Assembly: GCF_033118175.1 (NCBI RefSeq)
Contig: NC_083693.1
Coordinates: 26,917,981 to 26,981,980 of the forward strand
Source: Dama dama
Lineage: Eukaryota > Chordata > Mammalia > Artiodactyla > Cervidae
Direction: 5' to 3'
Length of the DNA stretch: 64,000 bases
Part shown: positions 43,680-54,061 of the stretch, piece by piece
Numbering within the stretch: the stretch's first letter is position 1
Layout: each line of letters opens with the position of its first letter
Translations under genes and position numbers: made by a program
The notes under the pieces: generated by a model
Database searches by the model: none
The model's input: only the letters and a program-made list of their open reading frames with translations
What the model was told of the DNA's origin: nothing

Positions 43680-44320
43680 CAGAAATCAGAAGAAACCCAT
43701 AGAAATATATGGACAAAATATATAAGTAGTTCATAGAAAAAGAAATCAAAATGGCCCAGGAGCTATGAAAATGTGCTCAATCTTACTAGTCATGAGAAAA
43801 ATAAAAAGAGTGTGACCTTAGTAGATTGACAACAATTTTTGAATATTTGATAATAACAAGGGTTAGTAAGAGTAGAAGGATATGGATAATCTTCTACACT
43901 GTTTGTATCATTCAGCTGTTTTGGAGAACAGTCTGGCAACATCTATCAAAATTTTAAAGGTAAAGAAACTTTATTTAACAATTCCACGTTTTGGTATACG
44001 TCCAAGAAATATTTGCCCAAAGATGTGCATTTAGGCACAAAGACACATGTGTAAAGACATTTGGTGCAGCTTTGCTTTCAATGGCAAAAACTAAATTAAA
44101 AATGACAAAATGTCCAAATAAGGGAAATAGGTAAATCAAAATTTTGGTTGAATGTATGGCAGCAGTTTTAAATGTGTTCAGTTCATAAGTACTAATGTGT
44201 CAAAGTATTTCAGATATATTGTCAAATTAAAAGAAAATCAAGTTCCAGAACAACACCTATATTTCCATAACCAATGAGAACTCTAAAAATAAATCCATAC
44301 TGCTACCTATAAATACATAT
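43680..44320 (+). mobile_element. Old L1 ORF2 end and 3' UTR
   Basis: 'gtgctcaatcttactagtca', 'gagaacagtctggcaacatc', 'tgcccaaagatgtgcattta' and 'aaaatgtccaaataagggaa' in L1 order; highly diverged, no open frame. Confidence 0.75.
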
Positions 44321-44330
44321 GTACAAGCTG

Positions 44331-44549
44331 TGTGTACTCAGTTGACAAGTCATGTCCAACTCTTTGTGACCCTGTGGACCATAGCCCACAGGCTCCTCTG
44401 TCCATGGGATTCTCCAGACAAGAATACTGCAGTGGGTTGCCATGTCCTTCTCCAGGGGATCTTCCTGATCCAGGGATCAAACCTGCATCTCTTACGTCTC
44501 TTGCATTGGCAGGTGGATTATTTACCACTGGTGCTACCTTGGAAACCCC
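44331..44549 (-). mobile_element. Bov-tA SINE, full length
   Basis: 'cagttgacaagtcatgtcca' tail, body, the 'gtctcttgcattggcaggtg' head with the extra 'tggtgcta' subtype sequence, end 'accttggaaacccc'. Confidence 0.92.
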
Positions 44550-45480
44550 AAAATGTCCTAGACTCAAGAGCAAAAAACAAAGAAGGCAGTTACAAGTTCC
44601 CAATATCTTGCTCCAGGTTGAAGGTTGCTCCTGAAATCAGGTAGGAAACCCAACTGGGATAGAATGGTGCTTCTTGATCTGTTTAACCATTTCATCCCTT
44701 CCTTTTCCCCTGGTGGCAGTGGAGGCAGTGTGAGGAATATCTTTGATTCTGAGAGCACATCTAACTTATACTAGGAGAGTGGACTGACATCAGGCGAGAA
44801 GAACCATAGTTTTCTGAGGTCACATCACTCTTCAGAATTATCCTAAGATCTGAGAAAATGGCAGAAAGGTAACAAGCAGATAACCTCAGTTTTATCTCCC
44901 CGTAAAGGGTATTTAAGGACTGGGGTTGACAGAGGGTGTTTGGATCACAGAAAGTCCCCAAGACTGTCGTTCCATAGGTACCTTGCAATTATACTCTTGA
45001 GCTTAGAACATAGACTATTGCTTCCTATCCTTACTGGAACTCAGAGTGAGGGTGATCAACAGGGGCTTTGGTTCCTGAAAAATAAAAGGTATAGTAAAGA
45101 GTGTAGTAAAGACTATAAGTGAACTGGGAAGTCTGCACAAATATCTGAGAAGACACTGTTTGCACAAGTGGAGAAAAGAGAAGTAGAACGTGCGTCATAG
45201 CTTGTCCACACAATGAAGTCTGTGCTTTCACAATGATTAAGTGGCCCTAGAAATGAACATTCGTGGAACTAGAAACAGTTTCATGAAAGAAGTACAGGCA
45301 GAAGAAAAGAGACACATGGGACCCTGTCTTCTCACTGTGATGATTCAGAGATGCGGGATCCACCAGCCAGAGTGGTCCAGGCCTTCACTGTTCTATGTCA
45401 TTAGATCTGCCGGCAGCTACTAGCCAAGGAACCAGGGGACAGCACCCCACCACACCTCTTTGAAGACAAAAACCAATTGC
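44550..45480. other. No recognised feature
   Basis: Unique-looking; several 60-75 codon frames on both strands show no domain. Confidence 0.45.
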
Positions 45481-45860
45481 CTCAAAATGACAGGAAATGA
45501 TTAGTCATGTTAATTAAAAATAATTTCATTCCCAATCCTAGAAAGGTCAGGCTGTCAGCTCTATGGAAAATTGAGGCTTCATGCCTTTTGGTTTGATTTC
45601 TTATTCAAAGTCTAATTAGCCGCAATTCGTTGTTAAAAGTGATCATTTCTCTTTTTTTGATAATGTAGTTGCTTTTGATCGTGTTGCCTTCATTATCATG
45701 GCAGCATTATCCTTAAGTCTGTCACATGGGGGTGTTTTTACTCTTCTGAGCTAATGAAATAAGGAGCTGAGGCTTCTTCAAGTGGATCAAATCCAGAAAG
45801 ATTTCAAGATATTTGTAGTGGAATGCACGAGACAATTGTTTCTATGTCTGGATTACATGT
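45481..45860. promoter_or_regulatory. Candidate conserved non-coding element
   Basis: Repeat-free AT-rich block with clustered homeodomain-like cores: 'gttaattaaaaataatttca', 'caaagtctaattagccgcaa', 'cttcattatcatggcagcat'. Texture is that of a developmental enhancer; inference only. Confidence 0.3.
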
Positions 45861-45887
45861 TTTTTTATGCTTAAAAAAAAGAAAAAG

Positions 45888-45990
45888 TCTTCCGTGGTGG
45901 CTCAGTGGTTAAAACTTCAAGGCAGGGGCATAGGTTCGATACCTGGTCATGGAACTAAGATCCTGCATTCTACACACTGTGACCTAAAAA
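45888..45990 (+). mobile_element. CHR-type tRNA SINE
   Basis: 'agtcttccgtggtggctcag', 'aggttcgatacctggtcatg', 'gaactaagatcctgcattct'. It has a deletion between head and B box and an A-rich start and end. Confidence 0.85.
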
Positions 45991-46034
45991 AATGGGGGGT
46001 GGGGAGTAGCAAACAGAATAAAATGAAGATCCTT

Positions 46035-46215
46035 AGATGATCAGAGAGTCCCATGTTCAATCCCAGTTCTGTCACTTACAAGCCGTGTGACCTCTTTCCC
46101 TCTAAAATTGTTAGAGCCCCCAGTTTCAAACTAGAGATCTAATGCCTATGTCATCATTGTCAGGAAAAAAAAAATAAATTATCACGCATAAAATGCCTGG
46201 CTTTGAGCAGTTTGT
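46035..46215 (+). mobile_element. MIR SINE
   Basis: 'gttcaatcccagttctgtca', 'cttacaagccgtgtgacctc' and a 'aaaatgcctggctttgagca' end. The A-run at 46166 replaces part of the middle. Confidence 0.78.
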
Positions 46216-46344
46216 CAAAAATGTTAGCGAAGAGAACCCCGTTTGAGAGATAAAGAATCTATTTTCTCTTAACTAACATAAAGTCTAAATGTGAATCTTA
46301 AAACAACCCATACTTGATCTTTAAAATTCACAGCATTCTTTTAC

Positions 46345-46490
46345 ATGCATTACATTACTGAACTTACTGCTAGCTGATGACATACGTCATCTTTGGAGAA
46401 ATGAAGTGACTTGTCCAGAGGAGCGAATGGTAAAGCCAGGCCACAAATCCTAATTGTTTGCTCTAAACTGATTTTTAAGATGTTAGCACC
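46345..46490 (-). mobile_element. Probable MIR SINE
   Basis: 'gagaaatgaagtgacttgtc' and 'ggtaaagccaggccacaaat' resemble antisense MIR; diverged. Confidence 0.5.
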
Positions 46491-46523
46491 CTCTTCAACA
46501 CACAACCCCCCTAAGGAGTGTTG

Positions 46524-46538
46524 GTTGCCCATGGTAAC
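46524..46538. promoter_or_regulatory. X-box (RFX-type) motif
   Basis: 'gttgcc' - 'cat' - 'ggtaac' matches the RFX consensus of two half sites GTNRCC and RGYAAC with a 0-3 base spacer. RFX factors bind such palindromes at ciliary and MHC class II promoters and enhancers. The match is exact to the consensus; in vivo use is unknown. Confidence 0.4.
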
Positions 46539-47644
46539 AGACCACAGGCTAGAAGCACAATCGCCTTTAGTATTCACCGGTGTTTTCTATGTTCTGTTCA
46601 GGGATCTGAGAACAAACCTCTTTATGTTAACAAGGGCTTGGAACAAAGGCCTCATCGCAAATAACCGCCCACCAAAACACTCAAATAATCCGGGAGCCAA
46701 ATAATACATCATCCAATCCTGGTCTTCAGTGTCGGGTAGGAGGAATTTGGGAAGGCTTAACTCTTGCTACGTTTTAACCCCGAACTATTCCCATCTGAGA
46801 AAATAGGAGAAATGAGAATGGAATTTTGCATCTAACGTGGTCGCGCTTGATCTATATTGATGTGATCATTCTGTGGAAGTACACACATTGCTATTTAATG
46901 CACACTTAGAAAAAGAAAATAAAAGCGAATAAAAGAGCACAGTTTTGATTCGATACAAAAGACAGCATGTCTTAATAGCACCCGTCAACAGGGAAAGTCC
47001 ATTCAATAATGCCAGCCAGGGGAGGAACCACTTAGGAAAGCAGCAGCCTGGTGGATTAAAAAGCCTTTTTTGTCAAATATAAAGGTCACTGAGGCAGTAA
47101 ACTCCTGAAAGGGAAAGACAATGCATTTCATGCATGAGAAGCTCAGCCTGAAACAAGACACGTTGACCATACGAATGGATAATCCTGTCTGAGTGGAAAT
47201 GGACTCAGAAACATTATTTGCAGACTTAACGGCATAAAAAGGCACCATTGCATAGATCAGGCAAGTTCATGACCAACTGAGATGTCACTTCCAGACAAGT
47301 ATTCTTGGGAATGTCTGAAGTCTTGGTAATCTTCTAGATGACCTTGCCCGAGGCTAGGACCTAGACCTTCTGGTTGCTAGGTGCCCAGAGAGGGGAAAAA
47401 CCCACAGGACAGACACTTTTCCGACTCACACAGAAAACTCCTTCCCCCACTTCCTTAGTGGGAAATGTCAGTCCTGGGACACGTCCTCCTGCTGAATGGG
47501 CCCCTCTGCCACTCTGGGCAGTGATCTCATTAGTGGAGTAAAGCAGGACGGATTGCTGGTGCTCACGTGAACGAACAGCCGTCCCTGGGTGTACAATGCA
47601 GGCCAGCAGAATAATCTTTTGGAGGAACTAACTTGTATATTAAT

Positions 47645-47986
47645 TCACTCTCCCAAGACACTCCCCCTGTGCCAAGTCATCAGAGCCAACTGTGTAAAGT
47701 AATCATGTAGGTCGGGTAAGGGAATAGGGCTCCAGAAGGAAAACCCATCACTGCCACATTGCTGATAGAGGGTCCCAGGGCCCGATTCCCTTCCTTGGAC
47801 TATTACAACAAGATCCTTATAATCCTCTAGCTTTAGAAATTTCCTACTCAGAGTAGTCTTTGGAGAAGTTGTGCTGCAAAGCTCAGCTAAGTAAATTGTT
47901 TCCAACTGGGCCATATATTTTGAAACCATAGCCTTTGCACTTCCTCCCAGTCTGCTCACCTCTGCCTCTGTGCCACTGAATTCCAT
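47645..47986 (-). other. Unassigned 113-codon open frame
   Basis: Lies in repeat-free DNA. It starts MEFSGTEAEV and ends SVLGE, with no signal peptide, membrane segment or known motif. No splice sites, Kozak support or poly-A signal decide in favour of a gene. Most likely chance. Confidence 0.15.
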
Positions 47987-48142
47987 TCAATCCACGCTGT
48001 CCTCAGCGATGCAGGGGGTTTTCCAGGTGGTCATGTATGGGTGTGCAAGGTGTATACTGCTGAAACTCGACTGTACAGTGTTCTGTCTCCCTCAGGAAAT
48101 ATCTTGGGATGAGAATATCAAATCGGCTGGACTAAAGAAAGC

Positions 48143-48340
48143 TGGGTTCTTCTCAGAGGGTAAAGAATTCATCTGCAACACAGGAGACCCGGGTTTGATC
48201 CCAGGGTCAGGAAGATCCCCTGGAGAAGAAAATGGCAACCCACTCCCGTATTCTTGCCTGGAGTATCCCATGGACAGAGGAGTCTGGTGGGCTACAGTCC
48301 ATGAGGCCACAAAGAGTCGGGCATGACTGAGCTCACACTC
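48143..48340 (+). mobile_element. Bov-tA SINE
   Basis: Damaged head 'gggttcttctcagagggtaa', B box 'gggtttgatcccagggtcag', full body, tail 'catgactgagctcacac'. Confidence 0.92.
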
Positions 48341-48615
48341 AAGCAAGCACATACTACACCAAGCCTGGTGGGGGTGGGGAATGAAGCCATGGCCTCTGAC
48401 TTTGCCAAACAAAACAAAAATGCATGCAAGGCCTATACCTCCTCATCTGGTCTAATTTATCAACATTTCATTTGTTTGTTTGTTTTTTTAAAGATTGGCA
48501 GAAAAAATAATTTCAGACTTTGATACTTGAAACATAATTTCTTGTGACATACCTCGCAAGTCCCTGAATATAAAACTTGGACATCGAGAATGTATGGTTC
48601 TTAAAAAGTGACTTA

Positions 48616-49149
48616 TAGCAGGTCCAGACTGACTGTTTGATTTCAATTATATGAGGTACCTAGAACAGTCAACTTCATAGTCAGAAAATACATTGGTAGA
48701 TGATAGGGGCCAGGGGTAAGGGTAGGGAGGGGGAATGGGGAAAGCGAGAGTGTTAGTCCTCGTTAGTCCTCAGTCATGTCTGACTCTTTGTGATCCCATG
48801 GACTGCAGCCCTCCAGGCCCCTTTGTTCACGGGATTCTCCAGGCAAGAATACGGGAGTGGGTAGCTGTTCCCTTCTCCAGGGGATCTTCCTGACCCAGGA
48901 ATCGAACCCATGTCTCCTCCACTGCAGGCAGATTGTTTAGCATCTGAGCCACCAGGGAAGCCCAGACTTAGTGTTTAATGGGGATGGAGTTTCAGTTTAG
49001 AAGATGAAAAATTCAGGAGATGGATGACGGTGAGAGTTACACAACAATATGAATGTACTTAGTACCACTGAAATGTATAGTTAAATATGCTTAAAATAGT
49101 ATGTTTTATATTATGTGACTTTTACCACAATAAAAAAAATATATATATT
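48616..49149 (+). mobile_element. L1 3' UTR copy A, interrupted by a SINE
   Basis: 'caattatatgaggtacctag', 'aatacattggtagatgatag', after the SINE 'gacttagtgtttaatgggga', 'gtaccactgaaatgtatagt', 'gacttttaccacaataaaaa'. 'aagtgac' at both edges (about 48606 and 49150) may be the TSD. Sister copy at 49638-49955. Confidence 0.85.
48749..48963 (-). mobile_element. Bov-tA SINE inside L1 copy A
   Basis: 'gttagtcctcagtcatgtct' tail (with 'gttagtcct' doubled), full body, B box 'aggaatcgaacccatg', head 'gagccaccagggaagccc'. Copy B of the L1 shows the empty site, 'gaatggggacttagtgttta'. Confidence 0.93.
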
Positions 49150-49416
49150 AAGTGACCTTTCAAACCCTGCTCTCAAGTCCCTGGATGACTTGATAGCCCC
49201 TCTTTGTTGACTGGGGTCCTAACTTCTTTAAGCCAAGGATATCTTCTTGGGTTGTCACTTCCAGGAAGCTGTCAGTTAAATATCATTTCTGGTAAAATAA
49301 GTTCAGGGACCTGTGCTCTTGACTCAAAGTAACAGGACTCAGAGGTAAGAAGCTTCACAGAGAAAGGAACTTAGAAATAAACAGATTTGATTTGAATGAA
49401 GTTAAATCCAAGGAGG

Positions 49417-49612
49417 GGCTTTCCAGGTGGCCAATATAGGAAATACAAGAGATGCAGGTTCAATCCCTGGGTTCAGAAGCTCCCATGAAGCAGGAAATGG
49501 CTACCCACTCCAGTATTCTTGCCTGGAGAATCCCATGGACAGAGAAGCCTGGAGGGCTACAGTCCATAGGGTTGCAAACAGTTGGACATGACTGATGTGA
49601 GCTAGCATGCAT
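49417..49612 (+). mobile_element. Bov-tA SINE
   Basis: Head 'ggggctttccaggtggccaa' with an internal deletion, B box 'aggttcaatccctggg', body, tail running into 'gagctagcatgcatgcat'. Confidence 0.92.
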
Positions 49613-49637
49613 GCATAGTTAACCTTAAAAATACATT

Positions 49638-49955
49638 CCAAAATGCATTAGGTGCTGCAGACAAATACTGTTTAATTCCATTTATATGAGATACCTAGAA
49701 TAGTCAAAGTCATGGAGTCTGAAAGTACATTGGTAGATGCCAGGGGCCAGAGGGGTAGGGTTAAGGAGTGAGGTGGGGGAATGGGGACTTAGTGTTTAAC
49801 GAGGACAGAGTTCATTTCAGGAAGGTGAAAAACTTCAGGAGACGGATGATGGTGAGAATTGAACAAAAATATGAATGTCCTTAGTGCCACTGAACTGTAC
49901 CATTAAATATGGCTAAAATAGCATTTTTTTTGTATTATTTGACGTCTACTACAAT
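49638..49955 (+). mobile_element. L1 3' UTR copy B with TSD
   Basis: 'gacaaatactgtttaattcc', 'agtacattggtagatgccag', 'gacttagtgtttaacgagga', 'gtgccactgaactgtaccat'. Flanks 'ttaaaaatacatt' (49625-49637) and 'ttaaaaacacatt' (49956-49968) form a 13-bp TSD that begins with the TTAAAA expected for L1 endonuclease. Confidence 0.88.
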
Positions 49956-49968
49956 TTAAAAACACATT

Positions 49969-50954
49969 AAATCAATCAATTGATCACATGTATATTTAAA
50001 TCAGAAGGGAACTTAAGAAAATGTGTTACATGGGTGATGAAAATGTTGCAAAGCAAGCAGAGGACTTGGGGAACCCAGAATTAGTGACATACAGGAAGCA
50101 ACACCACCTCTGGCTGGAGGAGCAGAGGGAAGAGTTGTAAGCTGTATTCCAGAGCCAGCACCTAAGGTCACCCAGCAAGGGCCTGAATCCCTGAGAGACT
50201 GGAGAAGAGGTGGCTGCCACTACTGGAGTTTCTCAGGCCATAGAGCAGGGGCTTCCCCCTTCTCCCATGCTCCTAGGCCTGTAGACTTCCCAGGTGGGCA
50301 GAAGAGTGCGGCAAATGCAGTAGTGGTAGGAGATGAGGTTCAGGCAACAAAGCAGGGAAAAGTCAGAAACAGGTTTCAAAGTAAGCTTCGATAGAAACTG
50401 ATGAATTCTAGAAACACAGGTGAGCCCAGCCTGACTCTTGTAGCAGGCACAGGTGATCAAGGCAAGACGTTTCTCCTTGAAGCGGAAGAGATGGAGGTGC
50501 AGGGTCTGCGGAGATGAATGGTTGAAGAGCTTCGTTTTCCATCCAGCCCCTCTCAGAGGATCTTCCTTGTCATGGTACTTCCCATGACACCTTTTCTCTA
50601 GGATTCTGCTGGGAGGTGAGTGGGATTTCTCCTTTCAGGGATCTCTATGGATGTGTGTGTGTGTGTGAGTGTGTGTGTTTGGGTCTTACTGCCCACCTGC
50701 TTCCTTGACAGCTTCTTTCTTTAGATATGTTAAAGACATTGATTAGTGGTCTGTCAAGGTCACCTCAGCTTTCAGCTTCTGTCTCCATCCTAACCTTGCA
50801 CATTTTATTAGTCAAACTCTTGCAGATGAGCTCTCTATGACCCCTCTGAGTCCAGTGTCATCTCATTGATTCCAACAGAAAATTTGGGGGAAATGATCAA
50901 CTTTAGCAAGACAGAAAAGGAATGGGAAGAGAAGATGGTTAGAACTACCACAAA
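49969..50954. other. No recognised repeat family
   Basis: GC-richer (50090-50500) than its surroundings, with a GT tract at 50649-50678. Minus frames at 50026 and 50233 have no domain. Confidence 0.4.
50649..50678. repeat. (GT)n microsatellite, interrupted
   Basis: 'atgtgtgtgtgtgtgtgagt' then 'gtgtgtgttt'. Confidence 0.9.
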
Positions 50955-50998
50955 TGGATTTTTAAAAATTATTTTTATTGAGATCTGTTTGACATATG

Positions 50999-51107
50999 CA
51001 TGCTAAGTCGCTTCAGTCATGTCCGACTTTTTGAGATTCTAAGGACTGTAGCCTGCCAGGCTCCCCTGTCCACAGGATTCTTCAGGCAAGAATACTGGAG
51101 TGGATTA
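50999..51107 (-). mobile_element. 5'-truncated Bov-tA SINE with short TSD
   Basis: 'tgctaagtcgcttcagtcat' to 'caagaatactggagtggatt'; head missing. 'acatatg' repeats at 50992-50998 and 51108-51114, and the L1 text rejoins across it. Confidence 0.9.
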
Positions 51108-51812
51108 ACATATGACATTGTATAAATTTAAGGTTTCCAATAGATTGATTTGATGTATATTTTATGTTGCAATATGTTACACTGTAGTGTTAGTTAAAAT
51201 CTGTATAATGTCACTTAATTATCATCTTTTTGTGACAAGAACATTTAAGATGTAGTCTCTTAGCAACCTGAATTATATAATACATGATTATTGAGTATTA
51301 CACTATGCTGGGCATTAGATACCCAGAACTTATGTTCTTCTAGTTTCAAATTTACACCCTACATCTCCCCAGTCCCTGGTAACCACCATTCTACTCTTTC
51401 TTTGAGCTCAGCTTTTTAAAATCCCACCTATAAGTGATATCATACAGTATTTGTCTTTCTCTGTCTGACTTATTTCACTTAACATAATGCCCTCAAGATT
51501 GATCGATGTTGCAGCAAGTGACAAGATTCCTTTCTTTCTCTGGGCTGAATAGTATTCCACATTTTATACATATACCAAACTTTCTTTATCCATTCATTCA
51601 TTGACAGACATTTGTGTTGTTTCCATATCTTGGCTGTCATAAATAAAGCTGCAATAAACACTGAAGAGCAGACAGCTTTTTGATATACTGTTTCATTCCT
51701 TTGGATATAAACCAAGTGAGGTTGGTGGGTCATATGGTAGATCTTCTTTTAATATTTGAGGAGTCTCCGTACTGTTTTCCATAATGGTACCAATTTACAT
51801 TCCCATCGACAG

Positions 51813-52025
51813 TGAACGTGCTAAGTCACTTCAGTTGTGTCCGACTCTTTGCAACTCTACGGACCATAGCCTGCCAGGCTTCTCTGTCCATAGTATTGTC
51901 CAGGCAAGAATACTGCAGGGAGTTGCCATGCCCTTCTCCAGGGGATCTTCCCAACCCAGGGGTCAAACCCACATCTCTCATATCTCTTGCATTGCAGGCA
52001 GGTTCTTTACCACTAGCACCAGCTG
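51813..52025 (-). mobile_element. Bov-tA SINE, full length, in L1 ORF2
   Basis: 'gtgctaagtcacttcagttg' tail, body, 'cttgcattgcaggcaggttc' head, end 'accactagcaccagctgg'. Flanks 'cgacagtg' and 'caacactg' may be a worn TSD; L1 continues on both sides. Confidence 0.92.
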
Positions 52026-52247
52026 GACAACACTGCACAAGTGTTCTCTTTTTCCCACATTCTCACCAACACTTTTATATCTTTCTTCTTGACAACAGCC
52101 TTTCTAATAGGTAAAAATTGACTATTTTAAAAGTTTTTTTTTTAATAAGTCTTTAAAGAATATGTTAGGACAACTAACTAAATTTTGCAACTTAGTTTTA
52201 TTTTGTAATTGAATTAACAATTTGTTAGATTGGATAGTTTCTTTATT

Positions 52248-52265
52248 CATTGTGTTAACACAATG
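52248..52265. repeat. Perfect 18-bp palindrome
   Basis: 'cattgtgtt' followed directly by its exact reverse complement 'aacacaatg', with a GTTAAC centre. Confidence 0.9.
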
Positions 52266-52553
52266 TGGACATAACTGGAAAGCTTATCTTCCTTGGTCCA
52301 CGCATAAGTAACTGGCATAAGGAGCACAATGGACTGTGCCATTCTCAGTTAGGATGTATCTTTGCCAGCTTTGTGGCTTTTAGAATCTTTGGTGAATTGC
52401 ACATCTGTATTCATATATCCTGGAAATGCATTTCCTAAACCTAATGAAATACTGGGAGATGACCAAAATTTCCTTTTACTTGCCATGGGAGCTTACTAAG
52501 GAAGGGGCATGAAGCAAAATGGAGTGAATAAAATAAAAAGAATGAGAGAGAAA

Positions 52554-52558
<5 letters not shown>

Positions 52559-52608
<50 letters not shown>
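52559..52608. repeat. (GT)25 microsatellite with CG-rich end
   Basis: Twenty-five uninterrupted GT units, then 'aggtgcacgcgcgcgct'. The alternating purine-pyrimidine run could adopt Z-DNA and is likely polymorphic. Confidence 0.95.
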
Positions 52609-52610
<2 letters not shown>

Positions 52611-53044
52611 GTGCACGCGCGCGCTGGTAAAACTGATTCATATTCAGATACGAATATGTTCCTTTATGGACATCCAAGTGTGATTTGCAAGGAGGGTATC
52701 ATTTCATCCTAAGAACTAGTTTTTCACCCCAAGGGCAAAGGGCATATATTTCATCTGCTTAGAAGATGAACACTGTTGTAGGTCCCTCTTAGCCATCAGT
52801 ACACCTATAGTATGATTGAGTACCTGGATGCAAGCTAGCCTAGCTCCATCATAATAATGGGAAAATTTCTTCTCAATCATATCCAAACCACAGGTCTAAA
52901 AGTTAGGCCACAAGTCTTTTCAGAAAGATATCTCCCTCAATGTTATTTATGTGAATACGTACATTTGTGGGTGTTTGTATGTATGACTACATACATTCTC
53001 TAAAAATGAAAAATAGCTTCAGCAATAACCTTACATTTGCTATG

Positions 53045-53165
53045 TCTGCTGCTGCTGCTAAATTGCTTCAGTTGTGTCTGACTCTGTGACCACATGGACT
53101 GTAGCCCTCCAGGCTCCTCTGTCCATGGGATTCTCCAGGAAAGAATACTGCAGTGGATTGCTATG
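53045..53165 (-). mobile_element. 5'-truncated Bov-tA SINE
   Basis: (CTG)n lead 'ctgctgctgctgctaaattg', then 'cttcagttgtgtctgactct' and body to 'gaatactgcagtggattgct'; head missing. Confidence 0.9.
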
Positions 53166-53273
53166 CTATGCCTACGTCAATAAAATTCAGGACACAGAAT
53201 GGCCCAGAAAAGAGAAGCAAACTCACCTTCACTGCCAGTTTAATATCTGAATCATCTTCCAAGTTATCTTTAA

Positions 53274-53495
53274 AAATATATATTTATTTGGCTGTGCCAG
53301 GTCTTAAATGCAACACTGAGGATCTTTAAGTATGGCATGTGAAGTCTTAGTTGCAGCACACTGGGGATCTTTAAGTATGGCATGTGAAGTCTTAGTTGCA
53401 GCATGGGGGATCTAGTTCCCTGACCAGGAACAGAACCCAGGCCCCCTGCACTGGGAGCATGGAAGTCTTAGCCTCTAGACCACCAGCGAGGTGCC
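53274..53495 (-). mobile_element. CHR-type tRNA SINE with internal tandem duplication
   Basis: Antisense: A-rich tail as 'tttatttggctgtgccaggt', body 'agttccctgaccaggaacag', B-box region 'aacccaggccccctgcactg', head 'tctagaccaccagcgagg'. A 45-bp unit inside is present twice (listed separately), making this copy longer than its relatives. Confidence 0.88.
53320..53403. repeat. 45-bp tandem duplication, about 1.9 copies
   Basis: 'ggatctttaagtatggcatg' and the following 19 bases to 'cagca' occur at 53320 and again at 53365 without a mismatch over 39 bp. Identity implies a duplication much younger than the SINE. Confidence 0.92.
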
Positions 53496-53607
53496 TCAAG
53501 TCATCTTCTAACACTAGGATGCTCAGGTGGGTTTCCTTTCTGCTGTCCCAGATAAAAATCAAGTCTGTCTTAGCTTAGTTCTCCTAGTTGCTTGTATTGT
53601 AAATAAT

Positions 53608-54061
53608 ATAGTAAGTCCCCTACATACAAATCTTCAAGCTGCGAAATTTCAAAGATGCAAACATGCGTTCCAAGAGCGTCCAGTGTGAGTGAAAGGGTAG
53701 CTTGCCCTCTGACTCCTGTTGCTGTCAGCCCTTCAGCTCTACCATCCTCTGTCACCTCCTCCGCCATCTAGAGGGTAACTCTTCTTGCCTGTTCACTTGA
53801 TGCCAGCCTGTATGTGCCATATTGTACTATACTACTGTACTCTTCAAGGTGCTGTACAGTAGGATTAAAAATGTTTTAGTTTTTGTTTGTTTTTTAATGT
53901 ATTATTTGTGTGAAAAGTATTATAGACCTATTATAGTACAGTACTACATGGCTGATTGCCTTAGTTGGGTACCTAGCCTAGCTTTGTTGGGCTTATCAAA
54001 TTGGACTCATGAAAGCGCTCTCTGAACGGAACTCACTCATATGTAGCAGACTTATACTGTA
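53608..54061 (-). mobile_element. Tigger-type DNA transposon (non-autonomous MITE)
   Basis: Terminal inverted repeats: 'gtaagtcccctacatacaaa' at the left and the worn counterpart 'atgtagcagacttatact' at the right, with TA at both edges. The inside ('tacagtactacatggctgat', 'ggtacctagcctagctttgt') agrees with the artiodactyl Tigger1-like family. No transposase frame; about 454 bp, so internally deleted. Confidence 0.75.

Larger units (their letters stand above)
46491..48142. other. Longest repeat-poor interval of the window
   Basis: About 1.65 kb without a recognised transposon. It contains an X-box (46524-46538), several unsupported frames and a few CpG-containing phrases ('aacgtggtcgcgcttgatct'). 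It may hold regulatory DNA or an unrecognised exon. Confidence 0.45.
50955..52130 (-). mobile_element. L1 3' UTR and ORF2 end, antisense, with two nested SINEs
   Basis: 'aaattatttttattgagatc', 'ttacactgtagtgttagtta', 'gtccctggtaaccaccattc', 'ctgggctgaatagtattcca', 'ccacattctcaccaacactt': reverse complement of L1 from its 3' end into ORF2. SINEs at 50999-51107 and 51813-52025 interrupt it. Confidence 0.88.
52131..53044. other. No recognised transposon
   Basis: Contains the palindrome at 52248-52265 and the GT microsatellite at 52559-52608. Otherwise unique-looking. Confidence 0.45.
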
